Of a DNA stretch of 64,000 nt, positions 13,518 to 24,196 are shown in pieces; position 1 is the first letter of the stretch, and each line of letters opens with the position of its first letter. The DNA lies in assembly GCA_002794785.1 (NCBI GenBank), contig NBBA01000006.1, positions 1,488,001 through 1,552,000 on the forward strand, given 5' to 3'. Source of the stretch: Coniferiporia sulphurascens. Lineage: Eukaryota; Basidiomycota; Agaricomycetes; Hymenochaetales; Hymenochaetaceae. Made by a program: the position numbers and the translations under genes. The notes under the pieces were generated by a model. The model made no database searches. It worked only from the letters and a program-made list of their open reading frames with translations, and was not told where the DNA came from.

Positions 13518-14583
13518 ATGAATTTTGTCGTCACTGCCCTCTTTGCTTTCTTAGCACTATCTCCCGTGGTGCTTGCTGACTGGTGGACGGTTGAATGGGA
13601 CGCGACGGAGTTCGTGGGAATGTCAGGCGATATGATCGTTCCGGCTGTCCCCAACCCCCCAGGGACGCCGTACGTCTGGCCAGGATTACAGCCTGGATCA
13701 ACAGGCGTTCTTCAGACTGTATTGGATGGAAGGTATCTGTTTCTGCTACCAAACCCGAATACTCTTAGCTGATTTCGATGGCGTGATGTGTAGGACGGGA
13801 ACTTGGTGGATCGGCGACGGGTAGTTCCACCTTCTGCTTGTCTTGATCGATATCGGCTCATATCAGACCTTATTAGCTATTATGGGACACCGAGGTAATC
13901 CAGCGCCTACTCTCTTTCACTTATTTGCATCAGTGTGTGATTGATCTGGTTTCTTTAGCCCGCCATGGGGTGCTGGCTTTAACGCATATCCTGGTGCAAC
14001 TCGCCCCAAAATTTTCTCGCTTACATACTCCTGACCACTAGTCCTCATCAGGCGATACTGTGCATTTCACTTTTGCTACTGACACAAGTGGGAATTGGAC
14101 CTGCACTTTGTCTGGACCTGGCTCCGCTGAGAGCACCTTCTCCCTTACAGGCCTCGTCATGAATCGGTGCGTCATCTATTCAATTATGTTGCATTATTTT
14201 TCCGACAGACATTTATTAAGGGCAATACTGGCTGTTGAGCTGTACGATGTCGACTTTGATTTTGGCCCGGTCGTCGTTAGTCTTGCAGAGTTATGTATGC
14301 TTATCCATCGTAACGACTAGTTGCAGTACCGAAATGTCAGAATAACGGCGACGACGGCTGCGAGCGATTGGTGCGGAACAACTAGTTCTTTGGGCTACAG
14401 CAGTGGCGTGAGTATTCTGCATGTCGATGTCTTCCAATTTCAATACATTTTCGTTTAATATAACGCGTAACGCTGATGGCCATGGTCATGTCCTCCTTTC
14501 ATTAGCAATACACTGTTTCCGGAGCGACGGCGGAAGGGAACACATGTTCTGTTGACGAGGTCATCATGCCGAGTGCATCATGA
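13518..14583 (+). CDS. Secreted protein, probable concanavalin A-like lectin/glucanase fold
   Basis: Eight exons: 13518-13732, 13794-13820, 13877-13894 (18 nt), 13959-13993, 14052-14166, 14209-14275, 14327-14407 and 14506-14583, giving 211 aa. It starts with a signal peptide ending near VVLA|DWWTVEW. Recognisable blocks are MSGDMIVPAVP, YVWPGLQP, GVLQTVLDGR, TGTWWIGDGYYGTP, PPWGAGFNAYPGD, ILAVELYDVDFDFGPVV, SDWCGTTS and a VIMPSAS end. From memory these match an uncharacterised basidiomycete secreted family that database searches place in the ConA-like lectin/glucanase superfamily; that assignment needs a profile search. No GH16-type ExDxxE catalytic motif is visible, so enzyme activity is not claimed. 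Apart from two Trp and Tyr rich segments it is a compact beta-rich protein. The very small exons make automated prediction unreliable here. Confidence 0.8.
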
Positions 14584-15692
14584 AAGGGATTGGGCAGACG
14601 CGGATGCTGGTTAAAGGCGAGCAAACACTGACGGTTTTCAACGTTTTCAAATCGTTCATACCATTTTCACGCCTCGTATTCATACGCTTTACGTTCCGTC
14701 AAACCACGTTAGGAAGCTAAGGTACTGATTTGCGCATTACCGTGGTCCAGCATCAGCTGTCACACGCGACCCGAAATCGAGGAGTGGTAAAGGATCTCTA
14801 TTCATGTTATTCGCCGATATTATCATTTGAATCTTCGAAAGCTTAACGCAGGACCTAGTGATTCCGCAATCGGACAGTGTGCCTGAGAGTTCTCATCAAG
14901 AAAGCTGCGGCATGTCGTGACTCGTCCTCGTGCTCCGCGGGGCGGCCTCGTAACTTCAAGTTAAGTAGGGCCTGGGAACTGGTCGACGCTCCGACAAACC
15001 AGGACAGAATGACAAGAGATACAGTATGCGAGTCACTGTCAAGGACTCCTAGACAGCTTGAGGCGTCTTCCTTTGACATGGGCGCATTGCTCAAAAACAC
15101 TAGGGTGCTATTTTCCGACTGGCACATTGAAAATTGTTTGAACCTGTGAATGGAGGCTGACTAGCAGGCTCTAATTACCTACCACTCTTAGATCTACTCA
15201 GACGACACCTGCGGCAAAACTACTGAATACCAAGGAGATCTTCAATCATGAACGGGGCAGGTCGATCGTGTTCATTTTTATATTAGTTATGGAAAACGGC
15301 CCTACCCTCCGATCCAACTTGCGGGATTTACAACCTTCATAACTTCCTGCCCTGTGTATTGAGATGCATTTCGCGCCCTTGCATTGCAGCGAAGATCCGC
15401 CAACTCCGTGCTGACTACATCTGCCTACGTTCTAAACAGCGCTCATGCGCTCCAGGTCTCGCGCTGGTTCATCTACCACTCAATTCTGTGTGTGTCTGCT
15501 TCCTTTTCTGCCAAAACGAATATCGCAAGGAACAGAGTCCTGCAGCGTTCGGAGAAACTGCGATCCCGTGACGAGCGTGTACTTTCCAGGGCACCAAGTG
15601 ATCGTTCTCTAATATCGTTTAAAAGAAAGGAGCGCACGCTAGGAAGTATCGAGCCCTCTGTGTCTCTTTTTTCTTCCACCCTTTGACAAACT
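14584..15692. other. Intergenic region with shadow frames
   Basis: Overlapping frames on both strands around 14855-15149 look like chance frames. Near 15430 there is a block (AAACAGCGCTCA) also present near 17760 upstream of the next paralog, so part of this region is the duplicated promoter of the Cys-rich gene at 15693. Confidence 0.5.
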
Positions 15693-16578
15693 ATGAAGTA
15701 CTCCTCTGCGTCCTTAATCATTCTAGCCCTTTCTATCTGCAGCCGCGGCGCTAGACTTGGAACGGATAGATGTCCCACTGCACAAGTAGTCGCATCCTCG
15801 GCCATCACCGCCAACGGTCATGAGATACTACATCAAACGTTCACGTGCCCTGACGGCGACCTCACAAAATCACCTGGATTGACATCAGCGAAAAGAGACT
15901 TTTCGAGGAGCATCTTTGATAAACGCAACGCTGGCGAGTGCAGGACGCCCGCGCCAGAATGCCAGTGCGGAGCAAACTGTGAGTAGTGGGCTCTCTGTTT
16001 ACTGTATCGTGCCAATCCCAATGGCCTATCCCTATTTGAGTTTCGTGCGAGTGTCAGGATTCGATGCCTGCAGCCCCTATTTCAAACGACTGTGCCATCC
16101 TGATAGACTCGACACAAGTCATTGCACAAACGGGGGGCTCGACATTCATTGTCCAACCGGACAGCTTCGAGTTGCTCTCCTTCGAAACATGCGAAATTGT
16201 CTTTGAAAATTGTGCGTTTAATCCGTGTAATCCATGTAAAGGATTTATCTATTGCAAAACTGACGGTTCACATTAGCCATCACCACGCCCATAGAGTATT
16301 GCTGGGATGAACTGGTAGGCTTTTTTCTCCATTTTCCAACCAATCTACCTTGGACCTACCTTGGACATATACTTATTTTTGCTTTTACGTTGTCCCACCC
16401 ACAGGCTACAATAGCAGGTCTTGTAAACCAGATCTGTTTCGAAGCGGTCGCCGGGACTTCTGCCGAATGCGATGCCGATGACGGTTTGTGGCTAATTGAG
16501 TAAGTGCTAATTTTTTGGCCTTCTGATGGTTGCGCGACCATTTATTCATCCTTAAACAGTGTTCTCAGTAGCGACTAG
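15693..16578 (+). CDS. Small secreted Cys-rich protein with putative Kex2 site (paralog A)
   Basis: Exons 15693-15978, 16041-16211, 16277-16314, 16405-16499 and 16560-16578 give 202 aa. It has a signal peptide (MKYSSASLIILALSICSRG), a short pro-like region with GTDRCPTAQVV and TFTCPDG, then a dibasic KR in FDKRNAGEC, followed by a C-terminal domain with ten cysteines (ECRTPAPECQCG, SCECQ, NDC, TCEI, EYCWDE, ICFEA, ECDADDGLWL). The same architecture and splice positions occur at 18047. The C-terminus ends VLSSD instead of the ALRVGS shared by the other two members, and the last intron junction is the weakest part of the model. It is predicted to be secreted and cut after KR. The function is unknown; apoplastic or cell-surface effector-like roles are only a guess. 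Confidence 0.82.
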
Positions 16579-17958
16579 TGATAAGGTCCTTCCGTCCTGT
16601 GTGTCAAATTTAGGCCGCCGATACGTTAGAGCAGAAGCCATTCTAGGTCCTCACTCAGAACGCCGTCTTGAAAATTATGTATTAAAATGATCCTGCTGTA
16701 AACAGACTTCGGACATGCGTAAATACGTTACAAAGATCTGTTCAAATTCTGATTACATCCATTTGCCGGTAACAAAGCTCACCCGATCAAGCACCCTCGA
16801 AATTTTATTACCGTGTAATCCAGGCACAACTCAAGCCGGCATGAAAAGTGTGGTGTGTACGGATTTTTAGCCGTGTGGTGATATCAACATGTAAATATGT
16901 GAAGAATACAAAGAAGACGTTGGCTAGGCCGCGGGCAAGCGTGGTTACCACTTATAGCAGAATGTATTTCGTCAACAAAGCGAACTCTCGAAGGATATAA
17001 ACAAGGCCATGGCGCATATTCTAAGCCTTTATTGTACGTAGCCTGAATTGCCATGATGCGACCGATTACTGCATCGTAAGGAGCTTACAAGAGGTTTTGG
17101 TCGTTGGGGATTTGGGATACTAGTACTACGGCTAGCTCATGCCGCTCATCACGTCAGCCGGCACGGAAACAGCCGATTGAAGGCCGATTACGTATTCATC
17201 AAGGAAGCAAATCCCAACTTCCCACTATTCTTAGAATTCACCCTCAACCTTCGTCTAAATCGCGCGTGGGGCCAACTGGATTTTTTCAAGTTACAATGGA
17301 ACATGCAAGCAGAAGCAGATACTTTCGAGCTCATGGGTACTAATTGTAGAACGTCGTATACCCTACAACGGTTGAACAACGTGTTATCTATTCTTGCACT
17401 GTGGTTCGTGAGTGAGAGCAATAGTCAACGGGGTTTTTTCTGATTGGAAGCATGTGAGTTTTTTTCGGCCATCGTAGGTACTTACACCAGGGCCGACACG
17501 GGCAGCGTTATTTCCGTATACTTCCCTGCAAGAGCGCGGAAAGGAATTGACTGCTACCTCTGGTTGAACGGAACGCAAGATTCGCGACGCCCTAAATTGA
17601 TAGCTCTCTGATTTCCCACCTGTTGATCATGCCGACCCGTGCCGCTTCAATAAGGACGATCATAAAATCCCCACACTCCAGGTGCAGAGATTCTCAGGTC
17701 TTGTAACTATGCCGCGACAAATGATATTGAGACTATGCGCCGATCACACAGCTTGGCCTCAAACAGCGCTCACTTGCTCGACGCTTCGCTCTGATTTGTC
17801 TCTTTTGCCTCTTAATCCTATGTCCGCACTTTCTTCCCTCCCAGCATCAGGCGCTCGGATCACTCTAGGAACAGAACTTACAACTTTCAGAGAAGTTGTA
17901 GGACTGTCGCGACCCCGTGACAAGGCATGTGTTCCGCGGTACTCGCGCTTCGGCATCG
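16579..17958. other. Spacer between paralogs A and B
   Basis: No confident gene. The best frame (17177-17443 plus) has an aromatic-rich stretch but no homology I recognise, no ATG context and no continuation by splicing. From about 17700 on, the sequence resembles the region upstream of paralog A (CAAACAGCGCTCACTTGC near 17763), so it is duplicated promoter DNA. Confidence 0.5.
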
Positions 17959-17965
17959 TATAAAG
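17959..17965 (+). promoter_or_regulatory. TATA box of Cys-rich paralog B
   Basis: TATAAAG lies 88 bp upstream of the ATG at 18047, followed by a pyrimidine-rich leader (18010-18035), a layout common for well-expressed fungal genes. Confidence 0.65.
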
Positions 17966-18046
17966 TCAAGGCACACCTCACCTTGGGAAGTCAGACCTTA
18001 CAAGTCTATTCTTTTCCCCTCACCCCTCCAGCTCCTTCAACATACC

Positions 18047-18928
18047 ATGAAGTCCATCGCCACGCCCCTTCTCGTCCTTGCTCTCTCCTTTGGCGCTTTT
18101 GCTGCCAACCTTCATGTCCGTACTCCCTGGTCCGGAACAGACAAATGCCCTTCTGCTCAAGTGGTCTCGTCATCAACCTACGTTGTCGATGGCCACGAGA
18201 TTCAACGCCAGACGTTCACGTGCCCCGACGGCGGCCTCACAGGGGCGGTTTCTACGGGAAAGACGATACCCAGGAGTGCTTTCGAGAAGCGTAATGCTGC
18301 TGAATGCAGGAACCCTGCGCCGGAATGCCAATGCGGAACAAGTTGTGAGTTTTCTGCCTCAAACCAAAAGGTAGCCCACATGGTGATAATCTAATGACGC
18401 GTATTCTACTCCAGTTGACTGCGAGTGCCAAGACGTGACAGCAACGGCCCCGGTTTCCGGAGACTGCACCATCTTGATCGATTCAACGCAGGTCATCGCA
18501 CAGACGGAGGGCGCAACATTCATAGTACAACCGGACAACTTCGAGCTGATCACCTTCCAGACGTGTGCGTTTGAATTCACGAACCGTAAGCGAATTTCAG
18601 CACGAAGCGATACGTCTCACGAATCTAACGGTTTGTCTTAGTCGGTTCCTCGCCCTTGGAGTACTGTTGGGATGAGATCGTCAGTAACGTTTCTCTATTT
18701 TCTAATTGCCTGCACAACGAATGTTTCGTCAATCGTCTAACCTCCTTGCTCTACAGGCCAGCACCGGCGGTCTGGTGAACCAAGTTTGCTTCGAGGCAGC
18801 AACCGGAACCGCCGCAGCATGCACCGCGGATGATGACTTGTGGCTTGTCCAGTAAGTGCCTGTCATCTCTGGGGGGTGAATTTGTACTTATATATTTCGC
18901 GCACAGGGCCCTTCGTGTCGGTTCGTAA
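18047..18928 (+). CDS. Small secreted Cys-rich protein with putative Kex2 site (paralog B)
   Basis: Exons 18047-18344, 18415-18585, 18642-18679, 18757-18851 and 18907-18928 give 207 aa. The signal peptide is MKSIATPLLVLALSFGAFAA. The pro-like part carries GTDKCPSAQVV and QTFTCPDGG, then the dibasic FEKRNAAEC. The C-terminal domain has ten cysteines in the same order as paralogs A and C (ECRNPAPECQCG, DCECQ, GDC, TCAF, EYCWDE, VCFEA, ACTADDDLWL) and ends QALRVGS. All four introns have GT..AG ends and match those of paralog A in position and phase. Several runs such as TQVIAQTEGATFIVQPDNFE are nearly identical between A and B, so the duplication is fairly recent. The product is predicted to be secreted and Kex2-processed. 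I cannot link the family to a characterised protein. Confidence 0.88.
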
Positions 18929-19539
18929 TAGGAAATTCCCTCACTCGACAAATTATAAAACTGTGCCTGATTGCGGGGGAGAGTTTCCTGGTCTTTCGGG
19001 TTCACTTAGTCCATTTACATCAGATTCAGTAGGGTTCGGGTGTTAATCTTTTTTGGGGATTTAAAAATCTTTATATAAATATAAAACTGAGTTTACGGAA
19101 CTTGCGAGATGATCGGGGGTCCGGAACTCATCTGCGTTTTTCGAACAGTGGCTTTCATGAGCACTGTCTTGTAAATGCTTTTAACTATCGGTCTGGTGTT
19201 CGAGTACACATAGACGCTGCCTGGGAAAACTTTTTTTAGGTTCATTTATGACGCGCGCGCTCAGCATATGAGTCACATCACGTGGCTACTTGTAACGCGT
19301 CCCAATGGTCGTGTACGACCGGCAATTCTTCAGCTAACCACGACTCAGCAAAGTCGGCACGTTATTGCTTGCGCAACCGTCCTGCCGCTACAATTCAAAG
19401 CTTCTCTTGGCCTATATTGTCCGAGGTCCGCCGCGGGAGACTTGTCTGTTGACGGTCCTCAAAGACACCATCAGACGACGGCTCGTGCCAGGCCCGGGTT
19501 TACCCATCGTACTAGAGGCAATAACAAGGATCAAAATTA
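18929..19539. other. Intergenic spacer
   Basis: 3' end of paralog B and promoter of the NBS1-type gene. No gene seen. An AT-rich stretch around 19045-19085 could serve as the poly(A) region. Confidence 0.55.
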
Positions 19540-22500
19540 ATGTGGATTATAGAGGGAGCTTTTGATGGGGAACCAGGGAATCTTGAGAAGCAGAGTAAGC
19601 AGTCAAAGAAAAAAGCCTTCAAGTGCCGTCTCTGACTTTAGATCTAGAGCTCAAGCTGCTCAAACCTGGCAGGGCCTATCCACTCGGCAGGAAAGCAAAA
19701 CACCCGCTTCAACTGGTTCTGAGCCATCCTAAAGTTTCTGGAGAGCACGTCACTTTTGCTGTTGGTGAACACTCGGTGGATCAGATTGTGTGTTGTTACC
19801 CCTTCCTTTCTGCGTTGGTTGTCTGACAACCTGGAATTCGCTTCAGGACGACCCAGACATGAAACCGGAACTTAAGATACTGAATCACAAGACCAGGATT
19901 ATGCAAGTGAGCAGAGGGAATAAAGAGAGGATATTTGTTCAACCATTGGCTGAGGAAGTCCTTCTCAGTGGAGACGTTATTGCACTAGTGACCGGAATAT
20001 ATGTTAGGTGTGGTCGTCGGTCCCTGACTTTTATCTTGTTATTGACTGACCCCTATGTTTTCTGTAATCCGATCGTAGCGTTTGGTGGAGACCCGTATGC
20101 TGCTACGTCCCGCCGAAGACACCGTCGATTGCATTTGGCAAGTGTGCTTCCTTGGGCATAAAGATCGTGTCGACCCCGCAACCCGAAGTCACGCATCACT
20201 TGACGCAATTACTTGATACAACACCAGCAATAGCGACGTCGCTGCTTAACTCGACACATCTAGTCCGTCCCGACTGGCTCACCGAGTTGCTTCACCTCGG
20301 CGAAACGGCTGCGTCCGCCGATTCACCGTCCGTGCTCGAGACCGATTTCCGATTGCCTGCAGAAAAGCAGCACCGCCCGCCCTTTTCTCCCTCACTTCCT
20401 GCGCCCTTGAAGAGCTATACACTATGGGAAGTTTCCGATGCGCGAATGGGACTTCTTAAAGGTTGGCGGCTTGTTTTCATCGGGGGAAAAGGCCGAGAAT
20501 TAGATATAGAGACACGTACTCTTGTGGAAAGAGGACAGGGCGAGTACGAAGCTTTTGACGTCGACGGGGGCGCTACGCGCCTACGACAGGCAATTACACG
20601 TAACAAGCGAAAGTCGGGAACGGAGGCATGGAAGGGTATCAGCGTCATTGGTAACCCCGAAACACTGAAGGTAGCTGCCGGAGACTTGTGGGACGCTATG
20701 CAAGATGTGTTAAAATCGTGAGTTGTCCTCAGCATTAATACACGTAGTTGCTGTACCATTTACAGGTTTGGTCTGCGGATCATCAATCATGTGCAACTGA
20801 TTCAAGCAGTACTCTACTCTGACACAACTCGCATCGACTCTTCATTGAATGTCAATCCTGAGCAGGGTAAGGGTATCTCCTTCCCGTAATGATTTTCTTC
20901 TGACGACTGGGCAGAGTCTTCCCTTCCGGAAGAAGTCCCAAATACGCACCCAGATGAATCGTCGCTTCCCTCTCGCTCATCAGAGGCTGTCATCCCCTCG
21001 CAAGATCCGGAGTCTGCACCGCGAGCGCGGCTCCCGAGGCGCGTTGCGTCCCGTACAACAACACCGGCCACTGGATTGGAGTCGACTTCTGTACAGCCCG
21101 CGCCCGTTGAGCAAGATAGCGTACCTTTGTCCGATCCAGCGCCGTCGCGTATGAGCGAAGAGCCCGAGACTGCGAAGCGGAAGAGAGTGAGTTGAGATAT
21201 GCTTTAGTTTGCACAATTCTGACAGTTTTCAGCCGCTTGTGAGGCGTACGAGGGCGAACGCGGTCCCCCCTCCGATTCCAGGAATTGATGATCCATCGTC
21301 CATCATTTCGCAACCGCCTGAGCTGGACTCCGCGATAACTCCGGTTGCCCCTAGTGCAGACGCTCCAACATCAGAGGTACCTTCGTTTTCGTCTACAGTG
21401 CGTATGTATCATTAAATAAGCCTTCCATCTCACCTGACAATCGAGCAAGACTCAACCCATGCGTCCCAGCAGACTGAAAAGACGTGCGGGCACTGCTGCA
21501 CTTCTGGATCCTATTCTGGCGGAACTTGAACAAGAGATTGCGGAGGCTATGACGCAGCAGCCCCCGCTGAAGCGTTTCAAGGCTCTCTTTGATGAAACCG
21601 ACCCAGACCGAGTTGCGTCGGAGGCCCTCGGATCGGCATTCAGCGGCGGTATCATAGATAGTCAGATGTTCTCGCAGTTACCGACGGAAAGCGGAGGTGC
21701 AGGTCTGAGTGAGCCTCCGTTAGCCGCGGTTCTTGAGGAGGTGGAAGAGAGCCGACCCGTACGGGCCTCTCGAGTCAACGAAGCCGAAGACATGCCGATG
21801 GAGGACGAGGACACTACTGGACCCCTATCTCCTCGCAAGAATCATCCCAAGCCGGTATCGACGGCAGTTGCTTCGTCTTCTCAATCCCAGATGCCCCCTG
21901 CTCCATTCAGTAGCGCGCAAGCCTCTAAGCGGGCCAGTTCAAAGGCTGGGGCCGCTCCAGGTAAGCCGGATACGGACGCAGCATTCCTCAAAGCGTTGGC
22001 GTCAACAAAGAAAGGGAAGCGTCGAGAGGACGACTTTGATCGCGAGTTTAACAATTTGCGTATATCGAAACCTGAGCAGGGTAATGTTGAGGCAGAGGAT
22101 TGGCGTGTCCTGGCGGACTTCGGTGATGAGAGCAACCTGATGGGTAACTTCATGGTGATTGTGGAAATGGACGTGCCTGCAAATAAGAGCAGGAGCAGGA
22201 CTCAGAGCAGGGAACCGGAGAAAGTGGACTGGCAAGGCAAACCAGATTTTAAGAAGTTTAAGAAGGTAAGCTGATTGGATATACGAAAGCTCTCTGCTCA
22301 TTAGTCCAACTCTAGAAAACTCTAGCCCGCCAACGGCCGGCCGTCGAGTTGACTGTGGAGGACGAGAATGACTATGGGATGGGTGTAGGTAAGGGATGGG
22401 TCGTCTATTTTAGCCGACGCCTATGACTGACCCTTGTGTGTGCTGTTTAGCATACTGGAAAGGTGGCTCGCAAAGCCAATCACAATCACAACCTGTTACG

Positions 22501-23091
22501 CAAAACGAACCTACAACACAACACCATGGATATCTGCAGCCCAGCCAAACGCAGAACCGTGGCTTCCTCCAACCCGACCCCAGCTCTGAGCCCTCTACGC
22601 TCGGCACAAAGCCTCGCAGCCAAAGCCAACCCAGGACGAGGGGGAGTCAAACGAAGACAAAGGACTCGGGTCGCCGGGGCAAAAGTCGTGGACTGCAAGT
22701 TGTGTCGGAGGAAGAAGAGAGTGGAAATGAAGCACAGCCAACGAAGAAGGGGAAAGCGAGTGTGAATGGGAAAGGGAAAGAGAAGAGCCAGCCGCTATTC
22801 CTCGACCCGCCCGACGAAGGGGACGGAGAATCGGGAAGGCATGGACTCAGCGACGAAATTGATCTAGATCTAGATCTAGACGGACTATCGGACGATGAGC
22901 CCGGCGAGCCAACGCTTCGTTCAACTGCGAGGTCTGGTACCGCTGCCAAAGCTAAGTCATTCGAGGCGATGGCGGTCCCGAGGCGGACTACGACTACCAA
23001 GAAGAGATCTGCAGCCCTTTTGGATGATGATTCAGACACTGGTGTGGTGTTCAAAGGTTTCGGCGGAAGGAAAAAGGCAAAGGTCAAATAG
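19540..23091 (+). CDS. NBS1: NBS1/nibrin-type subunit of the MRN DNA double-strand-break repair complex
   Basis: Regulatory subunit that binds MRE11-RAD50 and recruits ATM/Tel1 to DNA breaks. Ten exons: 19540-19594, 19642-19787, 19847-20007, 20079-20717, 20766-20866, 20915-21186, 21233-21397, 21450-22265, 22316-22388 and 22451-23091, giving 1022 aa. The start MWIIEGAFDGEPG is the usual short lead into the FHA domain (YPLGRK, then KVSGEHVTF; residues about 1-120). BRCT repeats follow (CASLGIKIVST, VTHHLTQLL, RPDWLTELL, then GWRLVFIGG). The middle is disordered and acidic. PDFKKFKK near residue 780 matches the MRE11-binding motif of animal nibrin. The tail holds many SQ dipeptides, a DLDLDLDG run encoded by a GATCTA repeat, and DDDSDTGVVFKGFGGRKK, like fungal NBS1 C-termini that bind ATM/Tel1. 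Exon junctions within the disordered part are less certain. Confidence 0.9.
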
Positions 23092-24196
23092 TTGAACTGA
23101 ACATTTCTTCTCGCCGGTTTCCCCTCCTTACTCTCATCGATTTTTGATTATCGCCGGCCGTTAATCAAGAGAATTTATCTGAAGACTCGGTTTACTAAAT
23201 TGATTCTGGAACAAAGTTCAATAAGAGGAGATATCCGGACCGGGACTACAGTATCTTATTACTGGATTTGTATTACCGAATAGCGGCGTCGTTAGTTTTC
23301 CCGTTTGCACAATGCCTCGCTGACCATTCTTCCTTTACCATATCCTCATCTTGACTATGCCCTGAAGCTAGTAACACGGGTGAGCAATTTGTTCGATCCC
23401 TCCCTTAGGACCATCTTCCGGGTGCCAAATTTGACGTGCAAAGCATAACACAGACGCACTCGCCGCAGCTTCTGTCGGTGACACTGTATTTCTTCCGCGC
23501 GGCAGTTTTGGGACCGGCTTTGATCCGGGCTTAAAAAGATACATGTATGCGCAAGTCAGATGAACCCGAACTCAAACCGAAGCCCGAGCTGGTTGAGGGG
23601 TCCGAATTGGAAGTCAAACCCAATCAATAATCCTTGCCACACTCTTCCTTTTCTATTTCGGAAAAAACCAGTATTGATGAGCGGTGAGCGTCTTTACATG
23701 CGAACTTGTATTACGAGCCCGGATATGCTATGCAGGAGGATGGCTCCTACTGAAGTCTTTTTAGGGGTCATAATTGAGCCGATTGAACGCATTTATGAGG
23801 TCTTGCAGTTCGAGTCGCAGCTTGTAGTAACAAACCTATCATCCGCTCGAATGCACTCCCCCAACGTGCTGTTTCCGTATAAGAATTGAATAGGGCTCGA
23901 ATCAGTAGAAAAGGCTCGATTAACAAAAATTGATGATAGAGCAAACCGAAGATTGTTTGTGGAGATGAGGTGTACTAAACGGCGAAAGGGCCCTAACAAT
24001 GTTCAAGAGTGCACTTGCGATTGTGCTCGTGTCATGAGCTCTAATATGTAAAAAAACACGGGTACAAAGTGAATGACTCTCTGTGGTCTATAGGTAGTTG
24101 TTACTCAGGTCAGGTACTCGGGTTTGCGCACAGACTCAGTCCATGGAATATTATACTATTATCATTACGACACTTCAAACCTAAGAAAACAAAAAT
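23092..24196. other. Intergenic spacer, converging 3' ends
   Basis: This lies between the stop of NBS1 and the stop of the minus-strand ABC transporter. A 109-residue frame at 23560-23889 has no domain and is probably chance. No other feature seen. Confidence 0.5.

Noticed and set aside
17177..17443. Possible gene or exon between Cys-rich paralogs A and B
   Set aside because: The frame has protein-like aromatic content but no family match, no convincing splice partners and no similarity to the neighbouring paralogs.
20415..20759. Minus-strand frames inside NBS1, ABC transporter and disordered-protein genes
   Set aside because: Shadows of strongly coding DNA on the other strand.
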